Part shown: positions 1-10,712 of the stretch, piece after piece
Layout of the letters: the number at the start of each line of letters is the position of its first letter
Numbering within the stretch: the first letter of the stretch is position 1
NCBI GenBank assembly: GCA_032718865.1
Contig: JALUTQ010000005.1
Location: forward strand, 1,612,001 to 1,676,000
Direction of reading: 5' to 3'
Length of the DNA stretch: 64,000 bases
Source: Tilletia caries
Lineage: Eukaryota; Basidiomycota; Exobasidiomycetes; Tilletiales; Tilletiaceae
Program-made: the position numbers and the translations under genes
Notes under the pieces: model-generated
What the model was told of the DNA's origin: nothing
Seen by the model: only the letters and a program-made list of their open reading frames with translations
Database searches by the model: none

Positions 1-1419
1 AGAAGGTACAGGAGCGGAGGACAGCAGTAGTGGACAGCGCGAAGTTGTCTTAGACGAAACGTTTTACCGATGCTGCAAGGGTCGGACCTGGTCACGAAAG
101 AAGTGGTGGATGTCCCAATAAGCCCTGGAAGCTTGTGGGGGCAATGAGCGATGTCCTAATGGTCATCTGTGGAGGAGGTAAACAGTAGCACAGAACCCTG
201 AAGCAGGTAGAAGCAGCAGGAGGAAGAAAGGGAGGTGCTTAGCAATATACGTGGTTGCCAATTGTCCCAGGTGGCAACATCCGCACTTACTTTGCAACTT
301 TTACCTCGCTACACATCACAACAACGACGGCCAATAGCAATGTGAACTTTGCTGGTCCCGGCAGGGATGTGAAGGAGAGTAGCAGACAGGCGGACAACTG
401 GCGAGTGCCCATTCCCGATACTTCGGGCCAGAGGTGGCGCCCACGTCGGTACTCGGTGACCAGTATTGCATGCTTCGAGTCGGGTAGGGCCAGAAAAGAC
501 GAGCTGAGGCGCGCTGAGGCGCTGAGGCTACACAAAGTTGAAAAAGGGAAGGGAAGAAGTGAGCACTCGAAGGTGGAAAGTCAGGTCTCAGGCCACCCTT
601 GCATCCCCATTCCCCACGTCGTCCAGAGCATGAATGATACACAAATGGATTCCTGTGAATCACGAAGAGCCCAGGCAGATGAGTAATGCGTGTCCAACTG
701 TACAAGGCATCCCGACTCACGCTTGAAAATCGACACGGAGGTCCTCTTCAGCAAAACTTCGGGGTTCATGCATGCTTGCCAGAGCCTGGAAGCTAGAAGA
801 CATCGAAGTGGAAGGTAAATGGTCGATTTTAGCGGAGCGAGAGCAGCAGCAATGCAGCATGCTGGGCGAGCCGCGACCGCGAGTAGCGAGTATACGGCTC
901 GGCGAATTAATAAGTGGCAGATCTTTCCATGCCTAGCGCACGCAAGGGTGGCAGACTCGCAGCTATGCGTGCCCAACCTCGTGAAGCGTGATCCGTCTTG
1001 CGTGATGCGTGATGGGCAGCTGGATGGCGTGGACGGGGTGGTGGATGGTGGAACCCAGCCAGAGCCTGTTTTCACAAGACAGCCGAGCTGCAAAAATTGT
1101 TTTTCCGAACGTTTTTCAGCCTGCCAACCGCCCTCGAAGCCTTCGACCTTCCCCCTCGTTGAAGCATGCTGCATGGAGCATCTCGTCGGCGTCGATGCGG
1201 TAGTAGTGTACATAGAGGCAAGACGAGCAACCGCGAGGGAGGTCGTACAGATGTCTCAAACATCAAATAAAGACGGTATGCTGCGAATAAATAGATGGAT
1301 TCTATGGACTCGGGGATGTGGATTATATACAGTAAGGGTCTCGAGATTGCCCATGGCTTTGGAGCAAGAAACATGAATAAATATGGGAAGAGGGAAACTG
1401 TGTACATGTGCAGTGTACC
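1..1419. other. no supportable gene
   Basis: Only short overlapping open frames without recognisable domains occur on either strand. The last few hundred bases probably include the 3' untranslated region of the minus-strand peroxidase gene that ends at 1420. I see no repeat or RNA gene here. Confidence 0.5.
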
Positions 1420-3105
1420 TCAACCCCAGATGTTCTGGGCCATGGCGCGGCGAGAGCCACTGAGGAGACCACCAAGGCCACCAAGGAGGTCACCGACGAC
1501 GCCGAGGAGACCGGTGGTAGCGTCCTTGCCGACGACAGATCCCTTGAACTTCTTGTAAGCCCCGGGAACACCATCAGCGTGCACGGCCTCGAAGCACGGG
1601 TTGTACTTCGATGCCAGCGCCTTGTACGGTCGCCCGATAAGGTCGTTCACAACGCTGAGGGCGTAGGTGGTGTCCTTGTAGAGGAACTTGAGTTGCGTTG
1701 GCAGCAGCTGTTCGATGGTAGCTTGGTAGAGGAAGCATGCAGTGGCGTCCGAGTTGTTGAGCATGGTGAGCAGGTTGAGTGTTCCACCAGTGAGATCAGT
1801 GACCTGGATACCAGCGAAGGAGTTGACCTTGCCCGTGTTGCCACCAATGGAGAGGATGCGGGGGTCCTCCGCACCGATGCGAACAAGATTCCGGACAATG
1901 TCGGCGAGACCGAAGGGGGCGTCGATGGGGCGGCGGAGCCAGTTCTTGGGGAAACGCTCGTGGCCGGGAGTGTACTTCAGCGTGCCGTTAGCACTAGTGA
2001 TTAAGGAAGCGAATAAGAAGAATAAATCGGCAAGCTTGAAACCTTGGCATTGTCAAACAAGTGAATGGAGAAAACTCACAGGCGCTCGTACGAGAAGAAG
2101 GGGAAAAGGTTGGCTTCGTCGAGGTACTGGCGATTGTGGCCAGTTCCATCGTCGGTGTTGTTGCTCATGAAGTTGACGATGAAGTCGTGCGCCGCAGTAC
2201 CTACGATCAGGCCGCCGATTGCCGAGAAGAAAAAGTACCTAAACGAAGTGGCAACAACCAACGAGGAAGATGTCAGTCTAAGCATGAAGTGAGTCGAAGC
2301 AGAGAAGAGTTCGGGCAACTCACGGGTTGGTCTCGATAGAGTGGTTGAAACGAATGCTGCGGTGCTTGGTGAGAACTGCGGTGGTGTAGGCATCTTCGCC
2401 CGCCTTGTGCGGACCGGCAAGGTCAACAAGCTGTTGGAAGAATTCAGGCTGCGAGGTGTAGTCGTCGCCGTTGTTGGCGTAGTAGTCGGCACGGGAGACA
2501 GATGCATCGCCCTCGTACACGTTGTGGGAGTTGATGCCCTCAGGCTCGCCAGCAACGAGGTTTACAACGGAGCCGAGGAGTTCCTTGGACGGGAAAGGAC
2601 CGCCAATAGACCAGGTGGCGTCTAGAATGTTGCCCGTCATGACGGTTGCGTAGCCGGACAGGACAACTCCAAGCTCGGGAGAGAGCCCATATACTCGGTT
2701 GACGGCTTCGACAGCCTGGGTCAGACCAACAGTGCCGTCACGGTTGAAGTAGCCGTGGTTGGAGAGGACGTTGAGACCGGGGCAGGGACCGCGGATGTCA
2801 CCGGGGCCGGGGGCCTTCCACTCGTGGTCGCCCTCAACGCTGACGTACTGAGCCTCGGCGTCGAAGAGCTTGCCGTTGGGGTCGATGATTGCGTCCTTGT
2901 CACGGGCAGAGAGGTTGGCGACGGCCTTCTCGAACTCGGCGCGGACCTTGGGCGAGAGGAGGTCGGTGATCTCACGGGTCACGCCGGCCTCGAGCTGGAT
3001 GGGCTGGCGAGCGGCGACCCACTTCTCGAAGGAACCGAAAGCCTGGGCACTGCCAATAACGGAGAAGCCGGCCATCAGGACGGCGAAGGAGGAGGTGAGC
3101 TTCAT
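1420..3105 (-). CDS. secreted heme-thiolate peroxidase (unspecific peroxygenase / chloroperoxidase family)
   Basis: Three exons join in frame: 3105-2324, 2238-2080 and 1993-1420, giving 504 aa. Both introns have GTGAGT donors. Residues 1-22 form a secretion signal (charged start, hydrophobic stretch, cleavage near AQA-F). The diagnostic heme-thiolate signature is present: PCP at residues 107-109, where Cys108 would be the axial heme ligand, followed by EGD-x-S at 198-202 (the Mg/propionate site of long peroxygenases). A Glu in the segment FNHSIETNP near residue 258 is a candidate acid-base residue. Length and EGD motif fit the long Agrocybe-type class better than the short class. The family oxyfunctionalises or halogenates organic substrates with H2O2 outside the cell; the substrate here cannot be read from sequence. 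Family assignment is firm; peroxygenase versus chloroperoxidase activity is inferred. Confidence 0.9.
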
Positions 3106-4034
3106 GACGGGATGGGGCAGGGATGATGTGTGAGCAGAAACAGGAGAGAGCGGCGGGGAGGGGATAAGATGAAGCAGTAACCGGGTGAGGAGAATCCGGT
3201 CTTTGTACTACTTGTCCTGAGATCGTACTTAGCAGTGTCTGTGGCGCTGAGCGCCTGAGGCTAAACGAGTCCACATATGCCCATCGCTCATGGGGCGGGA
3301 CCGATCCGTTGCAGCTAGTTGTTCGAACAGGCGAGCTGGATTCCGCGCACATAATTGACGGGACTGACCACTCTGGACACAGATGGCAGGTCGAATGTGG
3401 AAGATCGGTGCGGCAACGCGCATCATCGGCCGTCGTCCAGACGGTGACGAAGAGTTTTGCGTATCGCTGACGGGTCGGCGACTGGCGAGAGCTAGCGAAA
3501 GGTTAGATGTTCTTGAACGACCACTTAAGCCTCACGCCTCACGCCCCGCAACTTGGGCCTTGTTTCCGGGTACAGACTGCAGATGGATAAAATAAGCGTC
3601 GGTGAAAGAAAGTGCGTTGAGGAAAGAGGTCGATTTAGCCTGCCAATCGTCACGTACAGGTGGCAGGCGTCAGATATATATGTCAGATGTCAGATGTCAG
3701 AGCGTCAAAAGTCAGTAGTCAGACCTCGTTACCTCGCAGTCAGTAGTGGTGCATCCACGACCAGCATGCTGCTTCCGGCGGCGAAGCCGGTGTGGTCACA
3801 GGACACAGAACAATGATGATGGCAGGGAGCTGGGAGAGTGGCCGACGGGGCTAGTCTAGTCAGGGTCAATCATGCATCAACGGTTAATGGCCAATCAGCA
3901 TCACTCCCCACAACGACGCCCTAACCGCCTTACCAATGCACATCTAGCCTCATATTATCAGGCGTGCGTTGATGACCCTTGTCGGGTCCGACAGCAAATT
4001 GCAAGTGAGACTTTGCGAAGCTGTGCGATAGCAC
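3106..4034. other. intergenic, no gene seen
   Basis: This holds the peroxidase promoter side and the left flank of the reverse-transcriptase unit. A short direct repeat of CAGATGT-like units lies near 3670-3720. Copies of a GCCTGAGGC/GCGCTGAGGC-type motif, also seen elsewhere in the window, occur near 3245. No coding signal was recognised. Confidence 0.5.
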
Positions 4035-4095
4035 GCCTGATCTCAGATTACTAATGGGCACCTTGAACTGCAACCGCAACCCAACTTAGAGAAAT
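4035..4095 (+). repeat. left terminal inverted repeat of the RT unit
   Basis: 61 bp beginning GCCTGATCTCAGATTACTAA, matching the reverse complement of 7660-7720 with three mismatches; the inner 51 bp (4045-4095) have one mismatch. The tip AGATTACTAAT is nearly palindromic. Confidence 0.85.
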
Positions 4096-4521
4096 CAGCG
4101 CTCGCCCAGCCCCGTCTGAGTGGTAAACCTTAAACTCCCCATCGCCATCCTCACTCTCATCACCACTGCAAGCACGCACACACCCACACTGTACCATATC
4201 CAAGCACTCAGGCAACCAGCTTGCAGCGTGCACTCCTCAGCTTCGCGTCTTGTTCTCGCACAAGCTGACACACAAGCTGACAGAACGTGGTGCGTGACTT
4301 TCTCTCTTGGTGCTCGCTATCTGGAGACTGGAGGTCAGTCAGTCAGTGAAAGAAGTATGTAGATTACTTAGGGAGGGCCCTGCGAGGTGTGCGCTTGCTG
4401 TTGGGAATGTGGGAGCTCGATGTTGATGGGTGTGAGCGCGATCCATGGTTCGCGTTGAGATTGTGGTGGTTGTAAAGAACTAACTACATATGTGTGGGGA
4501 AGGTTTTCACGGCATCTCTGA

Positions 4522-7500
4522 CTACCAAAGGTAGAAAGTTTCCGCTCGCGTTCGTAGCATAATGATGGCTATCTCATCAAGCATATACGCGAATGAAGGC
4601 ACTACCTTGCGCCAGTGCTGAAAGGTCCTCCGAGTGTCCACCGCTTCTGCCCCACCCACCGAGAAGACCATCGGCTTAAATGCCGTCGAGGTCTGTCCCC
4701 GGTAGCTTTCCACCTTCTCCTTCGCCCGTTCCTCCAGGTGCTTCCCAATGGACCACAGCGCTCCGTGCTTGGCTCCTTTCGCCCACTCCTCGTCTGCGTT
4801 GTCCGTGGTGGTGCGCTTGGTGAGCCAGGCTCGCGCCTGTTTGGTTGCGAGTGAAGTGAAGGTGAGGTCGAATTCGATGGAGCTTCCCGTCTCTGCACCG
4901 AGCCCCGCCACGCGCAAGTCCGTTCGTCGCTGACCGAAGCGTTCTTCCACTGGTGGCTCGATGAGCACCTGCGTCCGCTTGGTGTGTCGAAGGCCTCGAG
5001 CTATCAGGTTGCGCACTCCGTCGTGACGCACGTTGTACCGTTGGACTCGTTGTACGCAGACGTCGTCGTGATCGTGGGCGTTGGGCTGGCCGCAGTCGCT
5101 GCAGGTGGATTGACGACGACGGAGAAGTGTTCGAATGTAGAGCCAGACTTGCACTTGAGGATCCTGTAGTTGTGTTCTTTGAGTAAAAGGGATCGTCGTA
5201 AGTGCTCGCCGGGCCAACCTCGAGCCGTTCTCGGCCACCGACGCTGCTTGCTCCCGCGGGAGTTTCTTCAGCAGCTCGTCCTCCATGGTCTTGTATAGCG
5301 TTCGGCAGCGCTCCTGCTGGGAAACCATGTCGATTTCCTCCTCGTAAACCTCCACACGCTCTACGCCTGCTGCTTCGTCGCCTTCGTGTACCTGTGGGAA
5401 AAGCACCGTCCTTGGCGGAATTGGTGCCTGAAGGGTGTCCCGCAGAAACTGATCGGCAGACTGGCGACTAGAGGCGCGTGCGAGAGGGGAGAGGTCCGAA
5501 AATTTGGGAACGCCGCAACCGCCGTTCTTCAGGGGGAGGGAGAACAGAACTCCGTCGTGTGGGCCACGTCGCGGACCAGAATCGCGGAGCTGGCGGAGGG
5601 CGGCGTGCAGTTCGTGGTCGTGCACCATCCACTGAGCGGGGAGATCGTCCGTGCGCAGGACGCGCAGCAAGTGACGGAGGTTGTGTTGGACACATTGCTG
5701 GAGGAGAAGAAAGGCGTCTTGCTTGGGGGGAGCGGCTAGCTTGCCTATCTTAGCACTCTCGCGGACTATGCTGTCGTTGAGAAACTTGGCCCTCGCGTCG
5801 CGGCTACCGATCATAGAGCCGAGCATGGCCATGCCCGACTCCAAGATCTCCGTCTTCGACATCTCCTTGCATTTTGCCTCATTCAATTCCAACCCACAAC
5901 TCCGCTTTGCTTCGCTCTCGCCCCGGAAAAATTCCTTAACCCGCTCCAACGTCCCCGCTTCCTTGGAAAAGATGTAGCCGTCGTCCAGATAAAAGACGAC
6001 GATGCAGTCTTCTCCAAGGAAAGCTTGCAATCGCTTGATGAGGTTGCGAATGGAGACCGAAAAGAAAAAGGGGCCGAATGGGTCTCCTTGTTGGACGCCT
6101 TGTTGGGAGAGGATGATCTCCATGTGACCGTTCTGCATCACAAACAACTCCGCTTCTTGCTCGTACCGCCACTTCGCAAATCGATAGGCGTCGCCGCAGT
6201 GCTCATGCACGGCATCGTCGATCGACTCTCGCTCCAGGGAATTGAAAGCGTTCTTGATGTCGATGGAAGAGATGTGTGTGTACCCGGGGAGTTGGCCTTC
6301 TACCAGGCGATCGCCAAGCCGAATACTGGGCTCGGTGCCACCAGCCGACCCTACCCCAAGCTGGCATGGGAGCAGGGAGTCACTGACGCGGTAGTGTGCC
6401 ATAAGGAGCTTTGCGCTGACCCTGTAGATGAGCTCCGGAATGCAAATCGGGCGCACTCCGCCGTCGTCTTTCGCAAAGGGGATGAGGATGGCGGAGGTAA
6501 GTTGCTGACGTGCTGGAGCCGTCCCGTTTGCCATTTGCTGGGTAAGCGTAGCAATGAACAGACAGAACCGATCGCTCTTCGCGGACAGCTGGAGAAGGGG
6601 AACTGTCCATCCTCCGGCCCCGCCGCTGGTGTCCTTCCTGAGCGTCTTGATGGTCGCACGCACCACGTCTGGCGTGATTCCTTGCAGCGAGGGAGGAGGC
6701 GCAAGGCCGCGCCGCTTGAACCGTTTGGCCCGTCGGCTCGGGTGCTTGCGCCGGAGTGCGAGGATTGTCTCTTCCGTCAACGGGTGAACCCATCCATCTT
6801 CTCCGAGGGTACGCGCTGCCTGGCGTAACCGTCCCATACGAATCTTCTTGCTGACGCGATCGGCGAGGGTGGATGATGCCAGAGCAGCGGTGCGATCGGG
6901 CGGGATCGCCTGGCCGGGGAGAGGTAAAAATTCCGCCTTGTGCATGCGCTGGGTGAGAGTATCAGCACCAATACCGCGGTTGCGCAGGGGGGATAGAACG
7001 ATCTTTGGGCAGGCGAGCAGCCGGACCAGCTCTCGGACTCCGCCGCTGGTGTTGTTGAGGTAGAGGCCCGCGAGGTGGTCCGACATGGCTGTCCAATCGC
7101 GGGACATGAAGAAGGGGAGAATGCCTAACATGGCTGGTGCTTGCGCTACCGTCTTGTAGAACTCGGCGGCCTCCTCCTCAGACATGTCCACGATGCTCGG
7201 TATGTCCTCCATGGTTGCACCGGAAGCTGGATCTGTCGCTGAGGCTGCTGCTGGGACCGGATCTTCGGGTAGGTGCTCTGGCGTGGCCGGGCGCGAGGGA
7301 AGCTCCATCTCTGCTGACTGGAAGGAATCGATGGATTCGGCATCGTCTTCCTGGGAGGCGGGTAAGGCGGCCGCGTCGCCTGGGATGTTGAGCGGCTTGC
7401 ATGCGTGAGGAATGGATTGGCCCGGGGGAGGTGCTCGATAGTACTTGCCGCAGGGGGCGTGTCGAACGAAGCCCGAATTGCGGATGACATTGTCTGGGAG

Positions 7501-7608
7501 GACCAACTTCTTGACATGGACTGCGTTGAGGTGTCGACCCAGGTCCGTAAAGTCCCTGTAGTTCTTGCACTGCGCCCTGCCGGGGCACAGACCAGGGACT
7601 GTGGGCAT
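4522..7608 (-). CDS. reverse transcriptase with N-terminal zinc finger and restriction-like endonuclease
   Basis: One intronless ORF of 1028 aa from the ATG at 7608. A C2H2 finger lies at about residues 7-34 (C-x5-C-x12-H-x4-H). A reverse transcriptase domain spans roughly 310-600. It has the finger motif with DGGVRPI, the SIDIKNAFNS palm motif, a QQGVQQGDPFGP motif and the catalytic FYLDD at about 537-541. Near 835 a C-x2-C-x7-H-x4-C cluster is followed by RHD, then RTDL and EFDLTF near 890-915 with a downstream Lys. That is the order of the restriction-like endonuclease of R2/CRE/Utopia non-LTR elements. No apurinic endonuclease, RNase H or integrase is visible. Such proteins nick a DNA target and copy their RNA onto it. 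The frame is intact, suggesting recent activity or selection. Which clade it belongs to needs a phylogeny. Confidence 0.88.
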   Translation of the reverse strand: MPTVPGLCPGRAQCKNYRDFTDLGRHLNAVHVKKLVLPDNVIRNSGFVRHAPCGKYYRAPPPGQSIPHACKPLNIPGDAAALPASQEDDAESIDSFQSAEMELPSRPATPEHLPEDPVPAAASATDPASGATMEDIPSIVDMSEEEAAEFYKTVAQAPAMLGILPFFMSRDWTAMSDHLAGLYLNNTSGGVRELVRLLACPKIVLSPLRNRGIGADTLTQRMHKAEFLPLPGQAIPPDRTAALASSTLADRVSKKIRMGRLRQAARTLGEDGWVHPLTEETILALRRKHPSRRAKRFKRRGLAPPPSLQGITPDVVRATIKTLRKDTSGGAGGWTVPLLQLSAKSDRFCLFIATLTQQMANGTAPARQQLTSAILIPFAKDDGGVRPICIPELIYRVSAKLLMAHYRVSDSLLPCQLGVGSAGGTEPSIRLGDRLVEGQLPGYTHISSIDIKNAFNSLERESIDDAVHEHCGDAYRFAKWRYEQEAELFVMQNGHMEIILSQQGVQQGDPFGPFFFSVSIRNLIKRLQAFLGEDCIVVFYLDDGYIFSKEAGTLERVKEFFRGESEAKRSCGLELNEAKCKEMSKTEILESGMAMLGSMIGSRDARAKFLNDSIVRESAKIGKLAAPPKQDAFLLLQQCVQHNLRHLLRVLRTDDLPAQWMVHDHELHAALRQLRDSGPRRGPHDGVLFSLPLKNGGCGVPKFSDLSPLARASSRQSADQFLRDTLQAPIPPRTVLFPQVHEGDEAAGVERVEVYEEEIDMVSQQERCRTLYKTMEDELLKKLPREQAASVAENGSRLARRALTTIPFTQRTQLQDPQVQVWLYIRTLLRRRQSTCSDCGQPNAHDHDDVCVQRVQRYNVRHDGVRNLIARGLRHTKRTQVLIEPPVEERFGQRRTDLRVAGLGAETGSSIEFDLTFTSLATKQARAWLTKRTTTDNADEEWAKGAKHGALWSIGKHLEERAKEKVESYRGQTSTAFKPMVFSVGGAEAVDTRRTFQHWRKVVPSFAYMLDEIAIIMLRTRAETFYLW

Positions 7609-7659
7609 CCTCAACGTGCGTCCTCGGTGGTCCAGTTTGTGCGTGTGGTGCCCGTCGAA

Positions 7660-7720
7660 ATTTCACTAAGTTGGGTTGCGGTTGCAGTTCAAGGTGCCCA
7701 TTAGTAATCTGCGCTCAGGC
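7660..7720 (-). repeat. right terminal inverted repeat of the RT unit
   Basis: Inverted partner of 4035-4095. It lies about 50 bp upstream of the ORF start, so it probably contains or overlaps the promoter of the reverse transcriptase. Confidence 0.85.
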
Positions 7721-8199
7721 TGCCTTCGGCAGGTCCTCCGGAAGCCTCTAATGCAATTTGAAGCTCGGTCACGTGACACGACACACGACACACGCCCTGC
7801 CACTGGCAGCCTGAGTTTCTGAGGCTAATGCACATCCATCTCAGCAACAGCCAACAGGCCACCTTATTACTGAACTGGTGGAGTGTGATCGGACGAATGA
7901 CAGGTTGGCTCAATAATAATGGGCTTGAGGTTGATGGTGACGCGGTGACGCGGTGTGCCATGTGCCAACGCCAAGCCAAGCTATACAGGAAATTGTGACG
8001 AGGCAGCGCCTCAGCACAGAGCGATCAGCGAGGTCTATCTGGGGAGAATTTGGCTGTGAAGGCAGGAAAATTCAAAACGGGGGTAGAATAGGCAAAACGA
8101 GGGTAGTTCCTGGTGATCTGGGGGTAAAAAGCGGGTGCTCGAATTCGCTGTGGGTAAAACGATGGTTGCCTCAACTTGCCCTTCCGGCGATACAGGTCC
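7721..8199. other. intergenic, no gene seen
   Basis: This contains the right flank of the RT unit, including CACGTGAC/ACACGACACACG-type short motifs and a GCCTGAGTTTCTGAGGC inverted motif near 7810. No coding signal was recognised. Confidence 0.5.
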
Positions 8200-8706
8200 T
8201 TCTGGGACGGCCTTGTTTCCCCGAAGCGACAAGGCGGCGACAAGCCGCCCCGAACCGGAGGTTCGGCGATTAAGCGCGATCGGGGCGCGCTCGGGCGCGA
8301 TTTGACTACTATCTTTAGCACGCTCACGTTGGACGTGTTCATATATTGCAATAAATTGAGACCGACATCAACTTTCCCTCATAGTTCAGCGGTTAGTGAT
8401 GCAGCTTGCTATTGTACAAGTCTGTGGTTAGATTCCCATCTCGATCATTCTTTTTTTCCCTTTTTTTCCTCTTTTTTTCGACTTGGTCGCTAAGTTAGGA
8501 TAACAGTCACCATGCGGGTTAGAGTTAGCGCGTAGCGGGCAGGATTAGACATGATTGCAATGGAGACGGACAAGACTGTCCTTTTTGGTTGGGGTTCCGG
8601 GGGGGCAAAGCCCCCCCGCCGAGCTGGAAGTGGGGTCACGTGTACCAGGGATTGGCACTGTTAATCGCCGAATCACCGCTCAGGATTCGGGGAAACAAGG
8701 CCGTCC
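8200..8706. mobile_element. small non-autonomous TIR element with a tRNA-like core
   Basis: The ends are inverted copies: GGACGGCCTTGTTTCCCCGA near 8202-8222 and its complement near 8686-8706. A second inner inverted match (TTCGGCGATTAA, about 8261-8272 and 8661-8672) lies inside spacers of different length. The roughly 500-bp interior codes for nothing. It carries a tRNA-like promoter core at about 8381-8440 followed by T-rich runs. The size, TIRs and lack of coding fit a MITE. I could not settle a target duplication, so the superfamily is open and the boundaries may be off by a few bases. Confidence 0.65.
8378..8450 (+). ncRNA. degenerate tRNA-like (pol III promoter) sequence
   Basis: A TAGTTCAGCGG box A at 8382-8392 and a GGTTAGATTCC box B at 8426-8436 are spaced as in a tRNA gene, with T-runs from about 8450 that could terminate pol III. 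The box B has A where a C is expected, the anticodon loop is eight bases and the acceptor stem does not close, so this is not a functional tRNA gene. It looks like a tRNA-derived SINE head or relic inside the TIR element. Confidence 0.45.
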
Positions 8707-9504
8707 ACAGTAGATCGAAGTTACAAGTAACAGAGACGGCCTCGTGAGCGGTCTTGTGAGGATCCTGAAATGAGATACCCTTCCTCGACAAGACGGAAGA
8801 GGAAGAAGGGAACATGGAAGAAGGACACCACGATCGGTACGTCTTCCATCTGCGCAGACAGCAGGTTCAGGATCGTTCACCAGACAAGCTGTCCTTGCTC
8901 TACGTTTCCTTTTTCTTTTCCCACCACTCCCTCCCTTTGTTCTGCAGAAGCAGAGGTTAGTCAGGGGGGTTTTTGAGTACACTATAAAGCCAGCCTCGGG
9001 CAGTCTGTTTTTCCCACCCTTTCCTCCCCTACGCGCTCTCAGAGCTACAGACAGAAAGGGCAAAGGGACAGACTGACAGGAGGGCCAGACCCTAGCGTCT
9101 GGGTCTTACAGACATGTGCATCGCTGATGCACTGAAACGGATAGACGCTCCGCTGCTGTACCATCAGAACAATCCAGTGAACGAGGTTCTACCCTTGCGT
9201 CATCGGCCACCCTAAATTTGTAGTTCCAACAGTCTGGCTTACAACTCTCTAGATTCCTATACAACTACAGCAGTTTGCAGATTGCTTGAGACAAAAGTTT
9301 ATTTTTACGCGAAAAAAGGAGGCGTTTGCCCGAAAAAGTGAGAGTCCACGCGTCACGCTTCATCTGTCGCGTCCTCCTGGTCACGCATACAGCTTCTCTC
9401 CACACTGCAGTCCGCGTTCTCTTCCTCCCTTTTCAACCCTTCCCCTTCCGCCTTACCCTTCATCAGAACCTTTTGTTTTCCGCAGAACTTCCACAAGCTG
9501 CACG
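8707..9504. other. intergenic / upstream region of the disrupted gene
   Basis: No coding region recognised. The last ~250 bp are pyrimidine-rich (CTTCCTCCC, CCCTTCCCC), as often seen upstream of fungal start codons, and would be the promoter of the gene starting at 9505. Confidence 0.45.
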
Positions 9505-10712
9505 ATGAGTGCCACGCCTACAGCCTCTCGCTCTAACTCCCTGGTGCCGCCGCCGCTGGCCCTGCGCTCTCCACTCGGCGCGGTCACCAACGTTTCTCAG
9601 CGTCTTGCTGAGCTCGACAAAGGCCCAGAGAAGGTTCAGGACAATGAAGATGAGGTCTTTAGCCAAGATGATCAGCTTGACCAGAGTGAGTTGCCATAGA
9701 TGGCACAATTGGCATTATGATCTTCAAATCCCCAATCTCTGACAAGTGACAACTCTCGTTTGGTCTTACTGGCAGCCAAAGTGACGTCGCAGCAGCATGA
9801 GCCGGTCAATCCAAAGACGAAGAAGGGCAAGAACAAGCAGGTCTCCAAGGCGGAAAGCTGTGAGTTGATCGGGATGATGCGAGACGCTGTCCCAGCAATC
9901 AGCATACAGTGCTCAGTGCTGAACAGTTACTGGCATTGTTTCTCCCCGTCTGTCAGCATCTGGCGCTTCAGAAAAGCTCGTAGAGCTGAGCGTCACCCTC
10001 ACACGTCCCAACCTCAAGCCTGTGCCTGGCGCAAAGGAAAAATCTTCCAAGCCCTCCCACGCCGACACAATGGTCCGCTGCGTCAAAGAGACAAAGTATA
10101 CGACCTTTCAAAGCAGCATCCTTGCTGCGGCGATTAAAGCGGGACTGTCCGCGACCGGCTACACGGATCTCGACGTAGAGGGCAAGATTTCCGCTGGAGG
10201 CGTCTGGAAGAACAAGCAACGCCTACACGATGAGACTGCCTTCCAATCATTTTGGGACAAGATTCTCAAAAAGAAGACGTGGGAGGCATACGTTTTTGTC
10301 GCCCAATCACCCATGGCTGTGATCGAGCTCTCGTCGGACAGTGGTGTCAAGACGGAGGAGGATTCTGAGGACGAAAACAGCATCGAGAAGCAGCTCCTCG
10401 GCGCATCAACTGCCGACACCAAAAAACGGAAGAGCGACGAGTCGCAATCCAACACCGCGGCAAGCACCAGCAACAAACGCGCAAAGGTGGTCGTCAAAGA
10501 TGAGGCTGAAGAGGCTCGTAAAAAGTCTGCAGGCGATATTCTTCGCCGTCATGCATGCTCCAAGCATGGCGCGAAGGCATGCTTTCAGAGGTCGGCATGG
10601 GTATGGGTACACCTTGGGTATACTTAGTACCTACCCTGTGGGTATGGGTACGGTATTGGGTATGGGGTCCGCCATACCCACGAGGTTAGGTATGTGGGTA
10701 TGAACCGCGTAT

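Larger units (their letters stand above)
4035..7720 (-). mobile_element. R2-like reverse transcriptase unit bounded by 61-bp terminal inverted repeats
   Basis: A 3.7 kb segment whose ends, 4035-4095 and 7660-7720, are inverted copies of each other with three mismatches over 61 bp. It contains one long ORF (4522-7608, minus) coding a reverse transcriptase with an N-terminal zinc finger and a C-terminal restriction-like endonuclease. The ORF starts only about 50 bp inside the right repeat and is followed by about 430 bp of non-coding sequence before the left repeat. No convincing target-site duplication was found. Established non-LTR elements with this protein architecture (R2, CRE, Utopia types) do not have terminal inverted repeats, so the arrangement is unexplained. 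It may be a new element type, capture of a retroelement ORF by a DNA transposon, or insertion into a pre-existing palindrome. Confidence 0.75.

Noticed and set aside
581..1376. Overlapping open frames of 185-210 codons on both strands
   Set aside because: No domain, no codon pattern and no splice continuation; likely chance frames near the peroxidase 3' end.
8378..8450. A functional tRNA gene
   Set aside because: Box A and box B are present, but the acceptor stem, anticodon loop and T stem do not fold properly; kept only as tRNA-like.
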